NCBI RefSeq assembly: GCF_900258035.1
Contig: NZ_OGTP01000007.1
Span: 186,001 to 250,000, forward strand
Direction of reading: 5' to 3'
DNA length: 64,000 bases
From: Caballeronia novacaledonica
Lineage (GTDB): Bacteria > Pseudomonadota > Gammaproteobacteria > Burkholderiales > Burkholderiaceae
Position numbers and translations under genes: made by a program
Notes under the pieces: generated by a model
Told to the model about the DNA's origin: nothing
The model's input: the letters and a program-made list of their open reading frames with translations, nothing else
The model's database searches: none
In this document: positions 18,093-24,987 of the stretch, piece by piece
Layout of the letters: every line of letters starts with the position of its first letter
How positions within the stretch are numbered: the first letter of the stretch is position 1

Positions 18093-18395
18093 TTAGAGCG
18101 TGGCGAGCGTAAGCAAAATCGGTCCGACAATCAGACCATGTATCGCGATTGCGCTGTATGCCATGTACGGTGATTGTCTTTGCTTGCGCGCCTTAAATAG
18201 AGCGTACATCGACCAAAGAAGGCCGCAAAAAGACACCACGACAAGGATAGTCAGCGCGAAAAAAACCTGAGCGATCGCGCCATAGCCGGTTTTGCCGCCG
18301 TCGAGGCACATTGCTGCTGCAACAACTTCAAACACCACCAACCAGAGCGGCCCATTATCGAGGATTCCAGCTTTGGTCTCCGAATTATCGTTCAT
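18093..18395 (-). CDS. small membrane protein of unknown function
   Basis: A 100-residue protein starting at 18395 behind GAGGAAAGCG. It has two or three hydrophobic helices: one after LWLVVFEVVAAAMCL, one at QVFFALTILVVVSFCGLLW, and a C-terminal one around AIAIHGLIVGPILLTL. No family is recognised. It reads leftward like the toxin modules but is separated from them by rightward phage remnants. A holin or a membrane immunity protein are both possible but unsupported. Confidence 0.5.
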   Translation of the reverse strand: MNDNSETKAGILDNGPLWLVVFEVVAAAMCLDGGKTGYGAIAQVFFALTILVVVSFCGLLWSMYALFKARKQRQSPYMAYSAIAIHGLIVGPILLTLATL

Positions 18396-18462
18396 CGCTT
18401 TCCTCAAAAAACTGAGATCGTGCCACGTCTCGGGCAAGCGTCATCTCGATAAAGCAAATCGT

Positions 18463-18837
18463 ATGTCTCAGATCGACAGGCCTTTCTTCCGCGACCTGTA
18501 AACGGCCTCGTGGCGCGGCGTGCCGTTCGCGGTGACAGGTGCGACGCTGAAGGCGGGCGACGGTTCGCCGTGCATGAATACCCGTATCGGGGCGACGTCT
18601 GGGTTGAGGACATCGGCCGTGGCGCGCGGCGCATATCCCTGAGTGGCTTCCTCCTGCAAGATGCCGCCTACGGCCGCGGCGACGTACTCGCGCAGCGCGC
18701 CGCGATGATCGCGGCATGCGAGACGGAGGATCACGGCGACGGCGAACTCGTTCAAAGGCGCGGGAACAGGCGTTCCCGTCTACTGGTCGGGCAATCAATG
18801 GCTCACCTTCTCAACCGATACACAGGTGCAAACGTGA
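18463..18837 (+). pseudogene. decayed Mu-like phage tail gene (DNA circularisation protein N-domain remnant)
   Basis: Reading from ATG 18463 gives MSQIDRPFFRDL, then a TAA at 18499 where homologues would have Gln, then TASWRGVPFAV in the same frame. A one-base shift near 18560 moves the coding to another frame with GRRFAVHEYPYRG, WVEDIGRGARRISLSGFL and QRAAMIAACE, the hallmark sequence of the phage DNA-circularisation N-terminal domain. Near 18750 the coding shifts again to a short tail ending TGVPVYWSGNQWLTF before TGA 18835-18837. The rest of the usual ~400-residue protein is missing. This is prophage debris. Confidence 0.65.
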
Positions 18838-19190
18838 ACGACTCTCTACAGGTGTCGAAGCGGCACGTACCGAATGAGTTTCTTGCGCGGTTCGATGTCG
18901 ATGGCAAACCGCGAGGCGCGCACCTCGTCATGCTCGACTACATGATCGCAGACGGCCAGATCATCAGGGAAACGATGCGGCTCGATGAAGCGCAACCCGC
19001 CGACTGGAACAGCGAAGCGATCGCCGCGCTGCTCGGCGACTACGCGGCGCAGCTTTCCGCGCAATTGTCGGCCGCACAGCGCGCGCTCGATGACGCTAAC
19101 GCGCGCATTGAATCGATGACCGGCGACGCGGCGCAGGCTTCGGCCGATTCCGCGACGAGCGGGCAACCGACGCAGGAGACGAAAGCATGA
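18834..19190 (+). CDS. phage-type hypothetical protein
   Basis: A 118-residue protein starting at GTG 18834, whose start overlaps the preceding stop (GTGA), a typical phage arrangement. The N-terminal half (RHVPNEFLARFDVDGKPRGA) is compact and charged; the C-terminal half (ALLGDYAAQLSAQLSAAQRA and on) should be a coiled-coil helix. Its stop overlaps the next ATG (ATGA). No function is recognised; it appears to be a surviving piece of the same prophage as the tail-gene remnant upstream. Confidence 0.5.
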   Translation: MNDSLQVSKRHVPNEFLARFDVDGKPRGAHLVMLDYMIADGQIIRETMRLDEAQPADWNSEAIAALLGDYAAQLSAQLSAAQRALDDANARIESMTGDAAQASADSATSGQPTQETKA

Positions 19191-19378
19191 AGGATCGGAC
19201 TTTGGTCGCGCTGATGGTCTCGCTCGCGGCACTCGTCGGACGCACCTTCGTAAGTATCGAAGGCGACCACAACACCGTAAGCGACACAGGCGGGCACGGC
19301 GGCGGCGTGCAGTTACCCGAGCGCTCGACTCAATTGGCCCCGATTCAGCGGCTGATACCGCCGCAGCGTCACCCCTAA
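19187..19378 (+). CDS. small phage-region protein, possibly truncated
   Basis: A 63-residue frame coupled by ATGA overlap to the preceding phage gene. It has a hydrophobic N-terminus (LVALMVSLAALVG) that could be a signal or membrane anchor and a Gly-His-rich middle. The protein may be truncated, as the island's leftward toxin module ends just beyond it. No family is recognised. Confidence 0.35.
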   Translation: MKDRTLVALMVSLAALVGRTFVSIEGDHNTVSDTGGHGGGVQLPERSTQLAPIQRLIPPQRHP

Positions 19379-19404
19379 AACAGCGCGAGCTACGAGAAAG
19401 AAGA

Positions 19405-19423
19405 GGCCCGCCAAGAGCGGGCC
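19405..19423 (-). terminator. terminator of the Tox-REase-5/Imm52 module
   Basis: A perfect stem GGCCCGC-(5 nt)-GCGGGCC lies 9 bp past the immunity stop; read leftward it is followed by the pyrimidine-rich TCTTCTTTCTC. It fits a rho-independent terminator for the leftward toxin module. Confidence 0.65.
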
Positions 19424-19431
19424 GGATAGCG

Positions 19432-19670
19432 TTATAGGTCCGCGTAACGCGGCAACAAGTCTTGATCCGCGAGCCTGATTTCAATGGCGTTCGCCACCTT
19501 CACATGCTCGGGATTGTCTGCATCGAAAGGGCCGTCGATCTCGCTGATAAGGATCGTTCCCTCCGTGCCGTTCAGGTCCGTGACGTGGTGAATCATGCGC
19601 GCCTCGGGAACCTGTTCGATCTCGATCCGGCGCGGCAGGTAGAGCATCCAGCCGACGCCGGGACGATCTG
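19432..19670 (-). repeat. conserved Imm52 3' block, third copy
   Basis: About 239 bp encoding the Imm52 C-terminus. It matches 20833-21070 and 22250-22487 with few substitutions. This outer copy lacks the toxin 5' part because no further toxin gene follows it in the direction of transcription. Confidence 0.85.
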
Positions 19671-20148
19671 GAAAGACTTGCTTCATTGAGTAATATTTGA
19701 ACGGACCTAACTCGACAATTAGAGCCGGCCATATCTGCAATGCACCTTCAAGAAGCTCCGTCGCTTTATGGTAGTAGCGAAGCTCGGCGAAGCCTTGCGA
19801 TTGAAGCTTGAAAGTTGATAGTCCAGTATCCATGTATGTTGAAATACAAGCAATGCCTCTCGGTCCCTCGATACCGTTCCATACGCTGGCATGAAGAAAC
19901 GACAAATCACTTTCGTTGTTCTTCAAGGCCGCCTCTAGCATTTCCTCCCGCGGCCCGGAATGAGAAAACGCCTTTATTGTTGGCGGCTTTCCTTCCTCGG
20001 CATCATTCCCCCAGTACCAAGCTTCAAGATTCACTCCAATTTTTTCAAGGACAAGCGCCAACTTCCAGAGTCTGTGATATTGCTCGTAGACGGATGGTAG
20101 CGGTACATTTTCCTTAAAAGATATATCAACATTCACAGCATTCCTCAT
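19432..20148 (-). CDS. Imm52-family immunity protein (copy 1)
   Basis: A 238-residue immunity protein of the Imm52 family, which pairs with Tox-REase-5 nuclease toxins. The first ~155 residues are unlike copy 2 apart from scattered positions (ELLEGALQIWPALIVE against SLVERALQIWPGLLVE). The last ~80 residues, from FPDRPGVGWMLYLPRR to the end, are almost identical to copy 2 and to the PAAR chimera. It starts 23 bp after the toxin stop and should neutralise that toxin in the cytosol. The N-terminal part probably sets specificity; this is an inference from what varies. Confidence 0.82.
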   Translation of the reverse strand: MRNAVNVDISFKENVPLPSVYEQYHRLWKLALVLEKIGVNLEAWYWGNDAEEGKPPTIKAFSHSGPREEMLEAALKNNESDLSFLHASVWNGIEGPRGIACISTYMDTGLSTFKLQSQGFAELRYYHKATELLEGALQIWPALIVELGPFKYYSMKQVFPDRPGVGWMLYLPRRIEIEQVPEARMIHHVTDLNGTEGTILISEIDGPFDADNPEHVKVANAIEIRLADQDLLPRYADL

Positions 20149-20171
20149 TTTTGTTATGAAATTCTAGATAC

Positions 20172-20795
20172 TCAGCCCAAAGGCTTTAATTCTGTAGTAA
20201 GGCGAAACCCGGCCCGCCCGAATTCCTTCGTCGCGTATCGCCAACTCATCGGTTGCATGAAATACCATTGCAATTTGGAAGGTTGGTTAGCCGTGACGAT
20301 ATCGCTCTGAGCTTTAGCCTGACGCTTCATCTTCGGGAAGCCTTTCTTTTCATTTATTGCAAAAAAGAATTTTGGCTGTCCAGTGACTTCATCGAAAAAC
20401 TGATCATATCTTGCTTTAGCTTCCTGCAACAAGCATTGACCGGACTGAAAGCCGTCGAAATCCTTTTCTGAGAAAATCCATTCTTGCCCCTTTGGAAAGC
20501 CCGTAACAAATTGCTGATATTGCGCCGAGAGGTCAGACATTGCGTGATTGACCGGTGCCATTTGGCCTCTATCCGGTGGACACTTACACTCGCGCTCGCG
20601 CGTGCGGACCTTGACTTGCGTATCGGTCTGCGCCTTGTCCTTATCCTTGGCGGTATCACCCGGCAGCGAGAGTATCGCCCCGGTCGCTGCCCCTCCTGCG
20701 ACCGCAGACACCGCACTGCTAGAAGTCAGCGCGGCCCACAACGCGGCGATGCCTTCGGCCGCCGCTTCAAGTACTGGAATGGCTAATGCGGCCAT
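20172..20795 (-). CDS. Tox-REase-5 domain nuclease toxin (copy 1), probable T6SS effector
   Basis: A 207-residue predicted DNase effector. Residues 1-50 form a hydrophobic small-residue region (AIPVLEAAAEGIAALWAALT, then AVAGGAATGAILSLPG) followed by a charged linker with CKCPPDRGQ; these ~90 residues are nearly identical to copy 2. The C-terminal ~120 residues are the restriction-endonuclease-fold toxin: FDGFQSG, then CLLQEAKARYDQFF with the E-x-K catalytic pattern, SDIVTAN and LQWYFMQ. Start 20795 follows AAAGGAG. Known relatives include TseT of Pseudomonas aeruginosa, which travels with a PAAR protein. The cognate immunity gene follows directly. Confidence 0.8.
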   Translation of the reverse strand: MAALAIPVLEAAAEGIAALWAALTSSSAVSAVAGGAATGAILSLPGDTAKDKDKAQTDTQVKVRTRERECKCPPDRGQMAPVNHAMSDLSAQYQQFVTGFPKGQEWIFSEKDFDGFQSGQCLLQEAKARYDQFFDEVTGQPKFFFAINEKKGFPKMKRQAKAQSDIVTANQPSKLQWYFMQPMSWRYATKEFGRAGFRLTTELKPLG

Positions 20796-21070
20796 TAATT
20801 CGACTCCTTTCTATCGCGCAGCTTCGCGCGCGCTACGACAGGTCTACATAGCGCGGTAACAGGTCTTGATCCGCGAGCCTGATTTCAATGGCGTTCGCCA
20901 CCTTCACATGCTCGGGATTGTCTGCATCGAAAGGGCCGTCGATCTCGCTGATAAGGATGGTTCCCTCTGTGCCGTTAAGGTCTTTGACGTGGTGAATCAT
21001 GCGGGCCTCGGGGACCTGTTCGATCTCGATCCGGCGCGGCAGGTAGAGCATCCAGCCCACGCCGGGGCGA
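20527..21070 (-). repeat. conserved recombination-prone block, copy 1 (immunity 3' end + toxin 5' end)
   Basis: A 544-bp segment covering the 3' end of immunity copy 2, the 37-bp intergenic gap and the 5' end of toxin copy 1. It is nearly identical to 21946-22487, differing by a few substitutions and a 2-bp indel in the gap. The flanking segments 19671-20526 and 21071-21945 do not match at nucleotide level and are AT-richer. The block ends inside both genes, not at their borders. Confidence 0.88.
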
Positions 21071-21549
21071 TCTTTGAATACTTTCTTCTGCGTTGAGTAG
21101 TGGTATGGACAGACCTCCACCAGAAGGCCCGGCCATATCTGCAGAGCACGCTCGACAAGACTAACAACAACATTGTATGAGTCAAGCGTTTGAAATCCAT
21201 CGGCGCGAAAATCGAAGGACGAACGAAACTTCAAGGCGTATCTAGAACTGAACCCGGCACCGTGCCGGCCTTCCTTGCCGTTCCATATATCGACGGCCTG
21301 ACGCAAAGAATCAGCTTCTGGCGCGGCGGAGGCAATTAACCCATTAGTCGGGCCAGCCTCCGTAAAAGCGGGATCATTTGGATCGCCCGACACGCACCAT
21401 TTGCTCATATCGAAGCCGAGTTCTTCGAGCAATTTCGCGAAACGCCAAAGCTCGTTGCTCTGAGTATCTGTTGAAGGAAATGCGGATACGGTCTTAAGCG
21501 CAATCCAGATGTTCACGTCGCGAATAGTATCGTTGCTAGCTTGATTCAT
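20833..21549 (-). CDS. Imm52-family immunity protein (copy 2)
   Basis: A 238-residue partner of toxin copy 2, whose stop overlaps its ATG by four bases, so the two are translationally coupled. The N-terminal ~155 residues (ELWRFAKLLEELGFDMSKWC and on) diverge strongly from copy 1. The C-terminal ~80 residues, from DRPGVGWMLYLPRRIEIEQV on, are almost identical. Function by family: inhibitor of a Tox-REase-5 nuclease. Having the constant part at the C-terminus is the mirror image of the toxins, whose constant part is N-terminal. Confidence 0.82.
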   Translation of the reverse strand: MNQASNDTIRDVNIWIALKTVSAFPSTDTQSNELWRFAKLLEELGFDMSKWCVSGDPNDPAFTEAGPTNGLIASAAPEADSLRQAVDIWNGKEGRHGAGFSSRYALKFRSSFDFRADGFQTLDSYNVVVSLVERALQIWPGLLVEVCPYHYSTQKKVFKDRPGVGWMLYLPRRIEIEQVPEARMIHHVKDLNGTEGTILISEIDGPFDADNPEHVKVANAIEIRLADQDLLPRYVDLS

Positions 21550-22214
21550 TCTATATTTTCCTTGACGAGCATAGGCATAAGTTCAGTGCTTAAGTTAAGA
21601 CCGTCCTTCGCGAATTCAGTTGTCGCCCAATTGAAAAGCTTATCTTGCATGAAATACCATCTTAGTTTAGATGGTGGACTCTCTGTAACAATGGCTGACT
21701 GAGCCGTCGCTTGCTTGACAAGCGATTCTGAGGCAGACGGTTCCTGTTTCTTATCAGCGGTTTTTGGGCCAACACCCTTCAGGAAAAAGAACTTCGGCCT
21801 TCCGTTGTCGTAGAAAAAGAATTCAAAATTTGCTTTTGCCTCTTGCATCAGACATTGCGCCGAGACAAATCCGTCAAAATCTTTTCCTCCGAATTTCCAT
21901 TCAATTCCGCGCGGAAATCCCGTCACGTATTGCTGATACCTCGCGGAGAGGTCAGACATTGCGTGATTGACCGGTGCCATTTGGCCTCTATCCGGTGGAC
22001 ACTTACACTCGCGCTCGCGCGTGCGGACCTTGACTTGCGTATCGGTCTGCGCCTTGTCCTTATCGTTGGCGGTATCACCCGGCAGTGAGAGTATCGCCCC
22101 GGTCGCTGCCCCTCCCGCGACCGTGGACACTGCACCGCCAGAACTCAGCGCGGCCCACAACGCGGCGATGCCTTCGGCCGCCGCTTCAAGTACTGGAATG
22201 GCTAATGCGGCCAT
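21546..22214 (-). CDS. Tox-REase-5 domain nuclease toxin (copy 2), probable T6SS effector
   Basis: A 222-residue nuclease effector starting at ATG 22214 (AAAGGAG upstream; a TTG one codon earlier is less likely). The first ~90 residues are almost identical to copy 1. The toxin domain diverges but keeps the same core: WKFGGKDFDGFVSAQCLMQE followed by AKANFEFFF, and a terminal TKLRWYF-like block (SKLRWYFMQ). It carries an extra Lys-rich loop (VGPKTADKKQEPSASES) absent from copy 1. It lies 35 bp after the PAAR chimera stop, so loading on that PAAR tip is plausible. Confidence 0.8.
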   Translation of the reverse strand: MAALAIPVLEAAAEGIAALWAALSSGGAVSTVAGGAATGAILSLPGDTANDKDKAQTDTQVKVRTRERECKCPPDRGQMAPVNHAMSDLSARYQQYVTGFPRGIEWKFGGKDFDGFVSAQCLMQEAKANFEFFFYDNGRPKFFFLKGVGPKTADKKQEPSASESLVKQATAQSAIVTESPPSKLRWYFMQDKLFNWATTEFAKDGLNLSTELMPMLVKENIE

Positions 22215-22487
22215 CAATTCGACTCCTTTCTATCGCGCAGCTTCGCGCGCTACGACAGGTCTACATAACGGGGTAACAGGTCTTGATCCGCGAGCCTGAT
22301 TTCAATGGCGTTCGCCACCTTCACATGCTCGGGATTGTCTGCATCGAAAGGGCCGTCGATCTCGCTGATAAGGATGGTTCCCTCTGTGCCGTTAAGGTCT
22401 TTGACGTGGTGAATCATGCGGGCCTCGGGGACCTGTTCGATCTCGATCCGGCGCGGCAGGTAGAGCATCCAGCCCACGCCGGGACGG
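21946..22487 (-). repeat. conserved recombination-prone block, copy 2
   Basis: Second copy of the ~543-bp block, here spanning the 3' end of the PAAR-Imm52 chimera, the 35-bp gap and the 5' end of toxin copy 2. Crossing over with copy 1 would remove one 1.4-kb toxin-C/immunity-N unit and leave every reading frame intact. Confidence 0.88.
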
Positions 22488-22933
22488 TCGGGAAAGACCT
22501 TGACTCGACGGCCGGGATTCCGGACATCTTTCGTGTAGTAGTCGTAAGCCCCTAGTTCAGCAACAATAGGAGGCAAGATTTGAAATGTCTTTTCCAGTAA
22601 ATCGACCAGACGGGAATAGCCTGTGGCAGCAACTCTGCCAAACTGAAATGATAATTGGCTTGTCCCCTCGATGTCGTAGCGCACTAGAAAGGTCAGCGTC
22701 GCGCCGCACGCGGTCTTGTCGCCGATGTATGCGACGCGCCGCCCCTTATGGGTCATGCTGCCAGTGGCGAGGATGGGGAACGTGCCGCTGCATTTCGGGC
22801 ACAAGGTCAGGTGCTGATCGAGCGCGACGTCGATACCCAAATGCTTGAATTTGGGCGCGGCCTGAATGACCACACCACCGTGATCGGTCTTGTCGCCTAA
22901 GCGCGCGACATCTCGACCGTTTGAGTCTTTCAT
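22250..22933 (-). CDS. PAAR-domain protein fused to the C-terminal half of an Imm52 immunity protein
   Basis: A 227-residue chimera. Residues 1-80 are a PAAR domain (RDVARLGDKTDHGGVVIQAA, LCPKCSGTFP, RVAYIGDKTACGATL), the sharp tip that sits on T6SS VgrG spikes. From about residue 87 the protein runs into Imm52 sequence (YSRLVDLLEKTFQILPPIVA, then VFPDRPGVGWMLYLPRRIEI to the end). The first ~100 Imm52 residues and any matching toxin are missing. ATG 22933 is preferred because the PAAR begins there and a terminator lies just upstream of it. The PAAR may still work; the immunity half is probably a remnant. It leads the toxin module. Confidence 0.8.
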   Translation of the reverse strand: MKDSNGRDVARLGDKTDHGGVVIQAAPKFKHLGIDVALDQHLTLCPKCSGTFPILATGSMTHKGRRVAYIGDKTACGATLTFLVRYDIEGTSQLSFQFGRVAATGYSRLVDLLEKTFQILPPIVAELGAYDYYTKDVRNPGRRVKVFPDRPGVGWMLYLPRRIEIEQVPEARMIHHVKDLNGTEGTILISEIDGPFDADNPEHVKVANAIEIRLADQDLLPRYVDLS

Positions 22934-22950
22934 TGCTTGTTCTCGCGAAA

Positions 22951-22977
22951 AATAACCCGCCTTAGCGGGTCTTTTTT
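22951..22977. terminator. compact hairpin with T-runs on both strands
   Basis: ACCCGC-CTTA-GCGGGT is followed rightward by CTTTTTT and leftward by TTATTTTT, so it can act on either strand. It lies between the duplicated leader and the PAAR chimera start, where leftward reading would cross it; there it could insulate or attenuate the toxin module. Confidence 0.6.
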
Positions 22978-22990
22978 GGAACGGAAAACT

Positions 22991-23260
22991 GCGTATTAAC
23001 GTCCGAGCGCAGCAGGCACCGAGAGAGGCCGACCCGTTGCCCGCGCGCTGCATGAACGGTCGAATCGCAAGGGGACGATTCGACGAGCGAAACGTATGCT
23101 TGATTTATTTCAGGATAAATAAGGGAAATCCTTTAGGCCAAAAACACTGACATAAAGCAATCTCAAATAAGACTTCTCTTAAAATAAAATCGCGAGGGTA
23201 TAAAGTATTCTTACGACTCCGGCGCGTGGTTGCGCTGGAAACAGGCTTGGCAGCCTGTAG
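22991..23260 (-). repeat. duplicated 270-bp leader, copy A (upstream of the PAAR-Imm52 chimera)
   Basis: Matches 24436-24705 at the same length; the ~150 bp at the right end are nearly identical. It ends with two adjacent hairpins, TCCGGCGC-GTGGTT-GCGCTGGA (one wobble pair here) and ACAGGCT-TGGC-AGCCTGT. In both copies it lies just upstream of a PAAR gene, so it probably carries their shared promoter or leader. No clear -35/-10 pair could be fixed. Confidence 0.8.
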
Positions 23261-23404
23261 ACGTATTTAACCCGCGACGCCCGCGCAATGCGGGCGAAGC
23301 GGCTAATTCCACAACAGCACTAGTCCGAAAGAAACGCAAGCCATGAAGGTGCATATTGGGAACCAAGGCACCTACACGACGGCACGAATGAGGAGCAACG
23401 GTCA

Positions 23405-23428
23405 TAGAAAGGCCCGCGCGCAGCGGGC
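23405..23428 (-). terminator. terminator after the secreted putative immunity gene
   Basis: GCCCGC-GCGCA-GCGGGC (23412-23428), read leftward, is followed by CTTTCTATGAC. It lies 38 bp past the stop of the 23466 gene. Confidence 0.5.
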
Positions 23429-23465
23429 GAGTCAATAACCGTAGATTGCTATTCCTGAAGCGCAA

Positions 23466-23936
23466 TTATTTGATTGCTTTGGATACCGGCGTTACGCGTG
23501 GGTCGTTACATAGCCGCGCACAACTTCCCTCGCATATTGGATAAAGCGTGACATTCAATTGGTGTATGTCCGGCTTCCCTTTTGCATTGCGTGCTTCTCT
23601 TTCATCCAGAACAAGCGGTTCCATCCAAACGTTCTCCTCTTTTACTCCGAGCTGTAAAAGATAGCGTTTAAGACTCGCGCCTCGTTGCTCAAGAAGTGTC
23701 TTCGGATTTTTTTCATTACGATACGCACGTGGTTGGACAACACCTCGGATTTCCGTGTCTGGCCATGTACGCGCCTTAATCATCATTTCGACAAGTTCTA
23801 CTCGGAACGTATTTGGAATCTCCGTCGAGTTTAGCGGAATTTCGCTTTGCATAAACTCAAACACAGTGCAAGCTGTCGCGAAATTGCCATGCAGACAGAG
23901 TGCTAGGACGAAACTGCCTAGAAGAGATTTAGTCAT
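23466..23936 (-). CDS. secreted protein, putative periplasmic immunity protein
   Basis: A 156-residue protein starting at 23936 with a clear signal peptide (MTKSLLGSFVLALCLHGNFA, cleavage after TA). The mature part resembles the OmpA/MotB-like periplasmic fold in its pattern (TEIRGVVQPRAY, EQRGASLKRYLLQLGVKEEN) and has several Cys. Its ATG overlaps the stop region of the upstream PAAR-metallopeptidase frame by eight bases, the coupling expected of a toxin-immunity pair. An immunity role against a periplasm-acting peptidase is an inference from this position and from the export signal. Confidence 0.6.
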   Translation of the reverse strand: MTKSLLGSFVLALCLHGNFATACTVFEFMQSEIPLNSTEIPNTFRVELVEMMIKARTWPDTEIRGVVQPRAYRNEKNPKTLLEQRGASLKRYLLQLGVKEENVWMEPLVLDEREARNAKGKPDIHQLNVTLYPICEGSCARLCNDPRVTPVSKAIK

Positions 23937-24402
23937 TTTCAGTGATGTAGCAGGTGATCGAATCAGCATTCTTGGCAGTTTCGTTCGGATAGCGCCCCGC
24001 CCAAATCGCCAAACCGTATCCCGAGCCGTATATGATATCGTCGGAATTAAACGTATCGACATAGTGCGTACACTCATGAACTATCGTTTTCAATTTCGAG
24101 TTCAATCCTTGCGATTCATCGGGAAGCGTGCAGAATTCTGGATAGATCTAAATTATTCGCTTATCTGAATCCGGCTTACAAACGGCCGCAGAGACACCGG
24201 GGGAAATTGGGGCTGCTGTGCAGGAGAGGTGAGTGTTTAATTGGTCATCGCATTGCACGATGTAGGTCACGATATCGCCCACAGTGGCCGCTGCGAGACC
24301 GCCGAGAGTGAGTCCGGACGTCGCCGTACTAACGCGCCCGCCGCGCTCTGTCAGCGAGCCAATTGTCGCGAACGTGAGTGTTGTTTTGCTTTCCGATTCC
24401 AT
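23929..24402 (-). pseudogene. broken PAAR - M35-like (Asp-zincin) metallopeptidase toxin
   Basis: From ATG 24402 (GAAGGA upstream) a PAAR-type start is read (ATIGSLTERGGRVSTATSGL, then GGLAAATVGDIVTY). A TAG at 24148-24150 stops it. The same frame then continues to TAA 23929-23931 with sequence typical of the M35/Asp-zincin C-terminal half: IYPEFCTLP, TIVHECTHYVDTFNSDDIIY with HExxH, and NETAKNADSITCYI. The N-terminal part of the peptidase domain is missing between the pieces. So both an internal deletion and a premature stop appear to have silenced this toxin, while its downstream partner gene is intact. Confidence 0.7.
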
Positions 24403-24435
24403 TCCGTAGTCCTTCAAAAAGAGATCGCCTTGTGA

Positions 24436-24705
24436 GCGCATTAACGTCCGAGCGCAGCGGACACCGGCGCCCCTTCTCACGATGTCCGCGCGCTGCTAGA
24501 ACGGTCGAACCGCAGGGGGGCAGCTCGACGAGCGAACCGTAAGGGGGATCTATTTCGGGATAAATGGGGGAAATCCTTTAAGCCAAAAGCACTGACTTAA
24601 AGCAACCGCAAATAAGACTTCTCTTGAAATAAAATCGCGGAGGTATAAAGTATTCTTACGACTCCGGCGCGTGGTTGCGCCGGAAACAGGCTTGGCAGCC
24701 TGTAG
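24436..24705 (-). repeat. duplicated 270-bp leader, copy B (upstream of the broken PAAR-peptidase gene)
   Basis: Second copy of the leader described at 22991-23260. Here both terminal hairpins are perfect: TCCGGCGC-GTGGTT-GCGCCGGA (24663-24684) and ACAGGCT-TGGC-AGCCTGT (24686-24703). Conservation of stems suggests function at DNA or RNA level. Confidence 0.8.
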
Positions 24706-24888
24706 GAATTATCTACCCGCGGTTCGCCTCTCAGGGATGAGCTTCGGCCATCTCTTTGTCGGTCCCGCATTACGCGGCGCTTTTGTTATTCGGACTTTAC
24801 TTGTTGCCATGCTGCATGAGTACGCCTATGTGCGTCGTGCAGCGCTACAGGTCGGCCTAGCTGCATTGATGCGTGTTAATACATCTTG

Positions 24889-24913
24889 CCCCGCCTCGTA
24901 CGGGGATTTTTTT
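24889..24913 (+). terminator. rightward rho-independent terminator
   Basis: CCCCG-CCTCGTA-CGGGG followed by A and seven T. It is a strong rightward terminator, yet no rightward gene is recognised before it; it may be a relic of the prophage or serve an unrecognised small transcript. Confidence 0.65.
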
Positions 24914-24987
24914 GAGCAGCGTGTTTAGAGTTGCTTACGCAGTAAGTTCCGCTACGCGGGGCCGTTCCTCCGACCCTCGCAGACTAA

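Larger units (their letters stand above)
22934..23465. other. non-coding spacer between the two toxin modules
   Basis: This 532-bp AT-rich stretch holds the two-sided hairpin at 22951, leader repeat copy A (22991-23260), a further hairpin CGCCCGC-GCAAT-GCGGGCG near 23279, and the terminator of the upstream module at 23405. No supportable coding region was found in it. Confidence 0.6.
24403..24987. other. non-coding stretch upstream of the PAAR-metallopeptidase module
   Basis: These 585 bp contain leader repeat copy B (24436-24705) and a rightward terminator at 24889. A short rightward frame around 24743-24928 runs through that terminator and has no recognisable product, so it is not called. 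No other gene is supported. Confidence 0.55.

Noticed and set aside
17780-18130. Leftward frames of 68-116 codons at the left island border
   Set aside because: They span the palindromic repeat, have no ribosome site and no recognisable product.
22283-22555. Rightward frames repeated opposite each Imm52 3' end (also 19462 and 20866)
   Set aside because: They recur only because the DNA block is repeated; they are antisense to the immunity genes.
24671-24928. Rightward 85-codon frame near the toxin leader
   Set aside because: It starts inside the duplicated leader hairpins and runs through a strong terminator; no homology is recognised.
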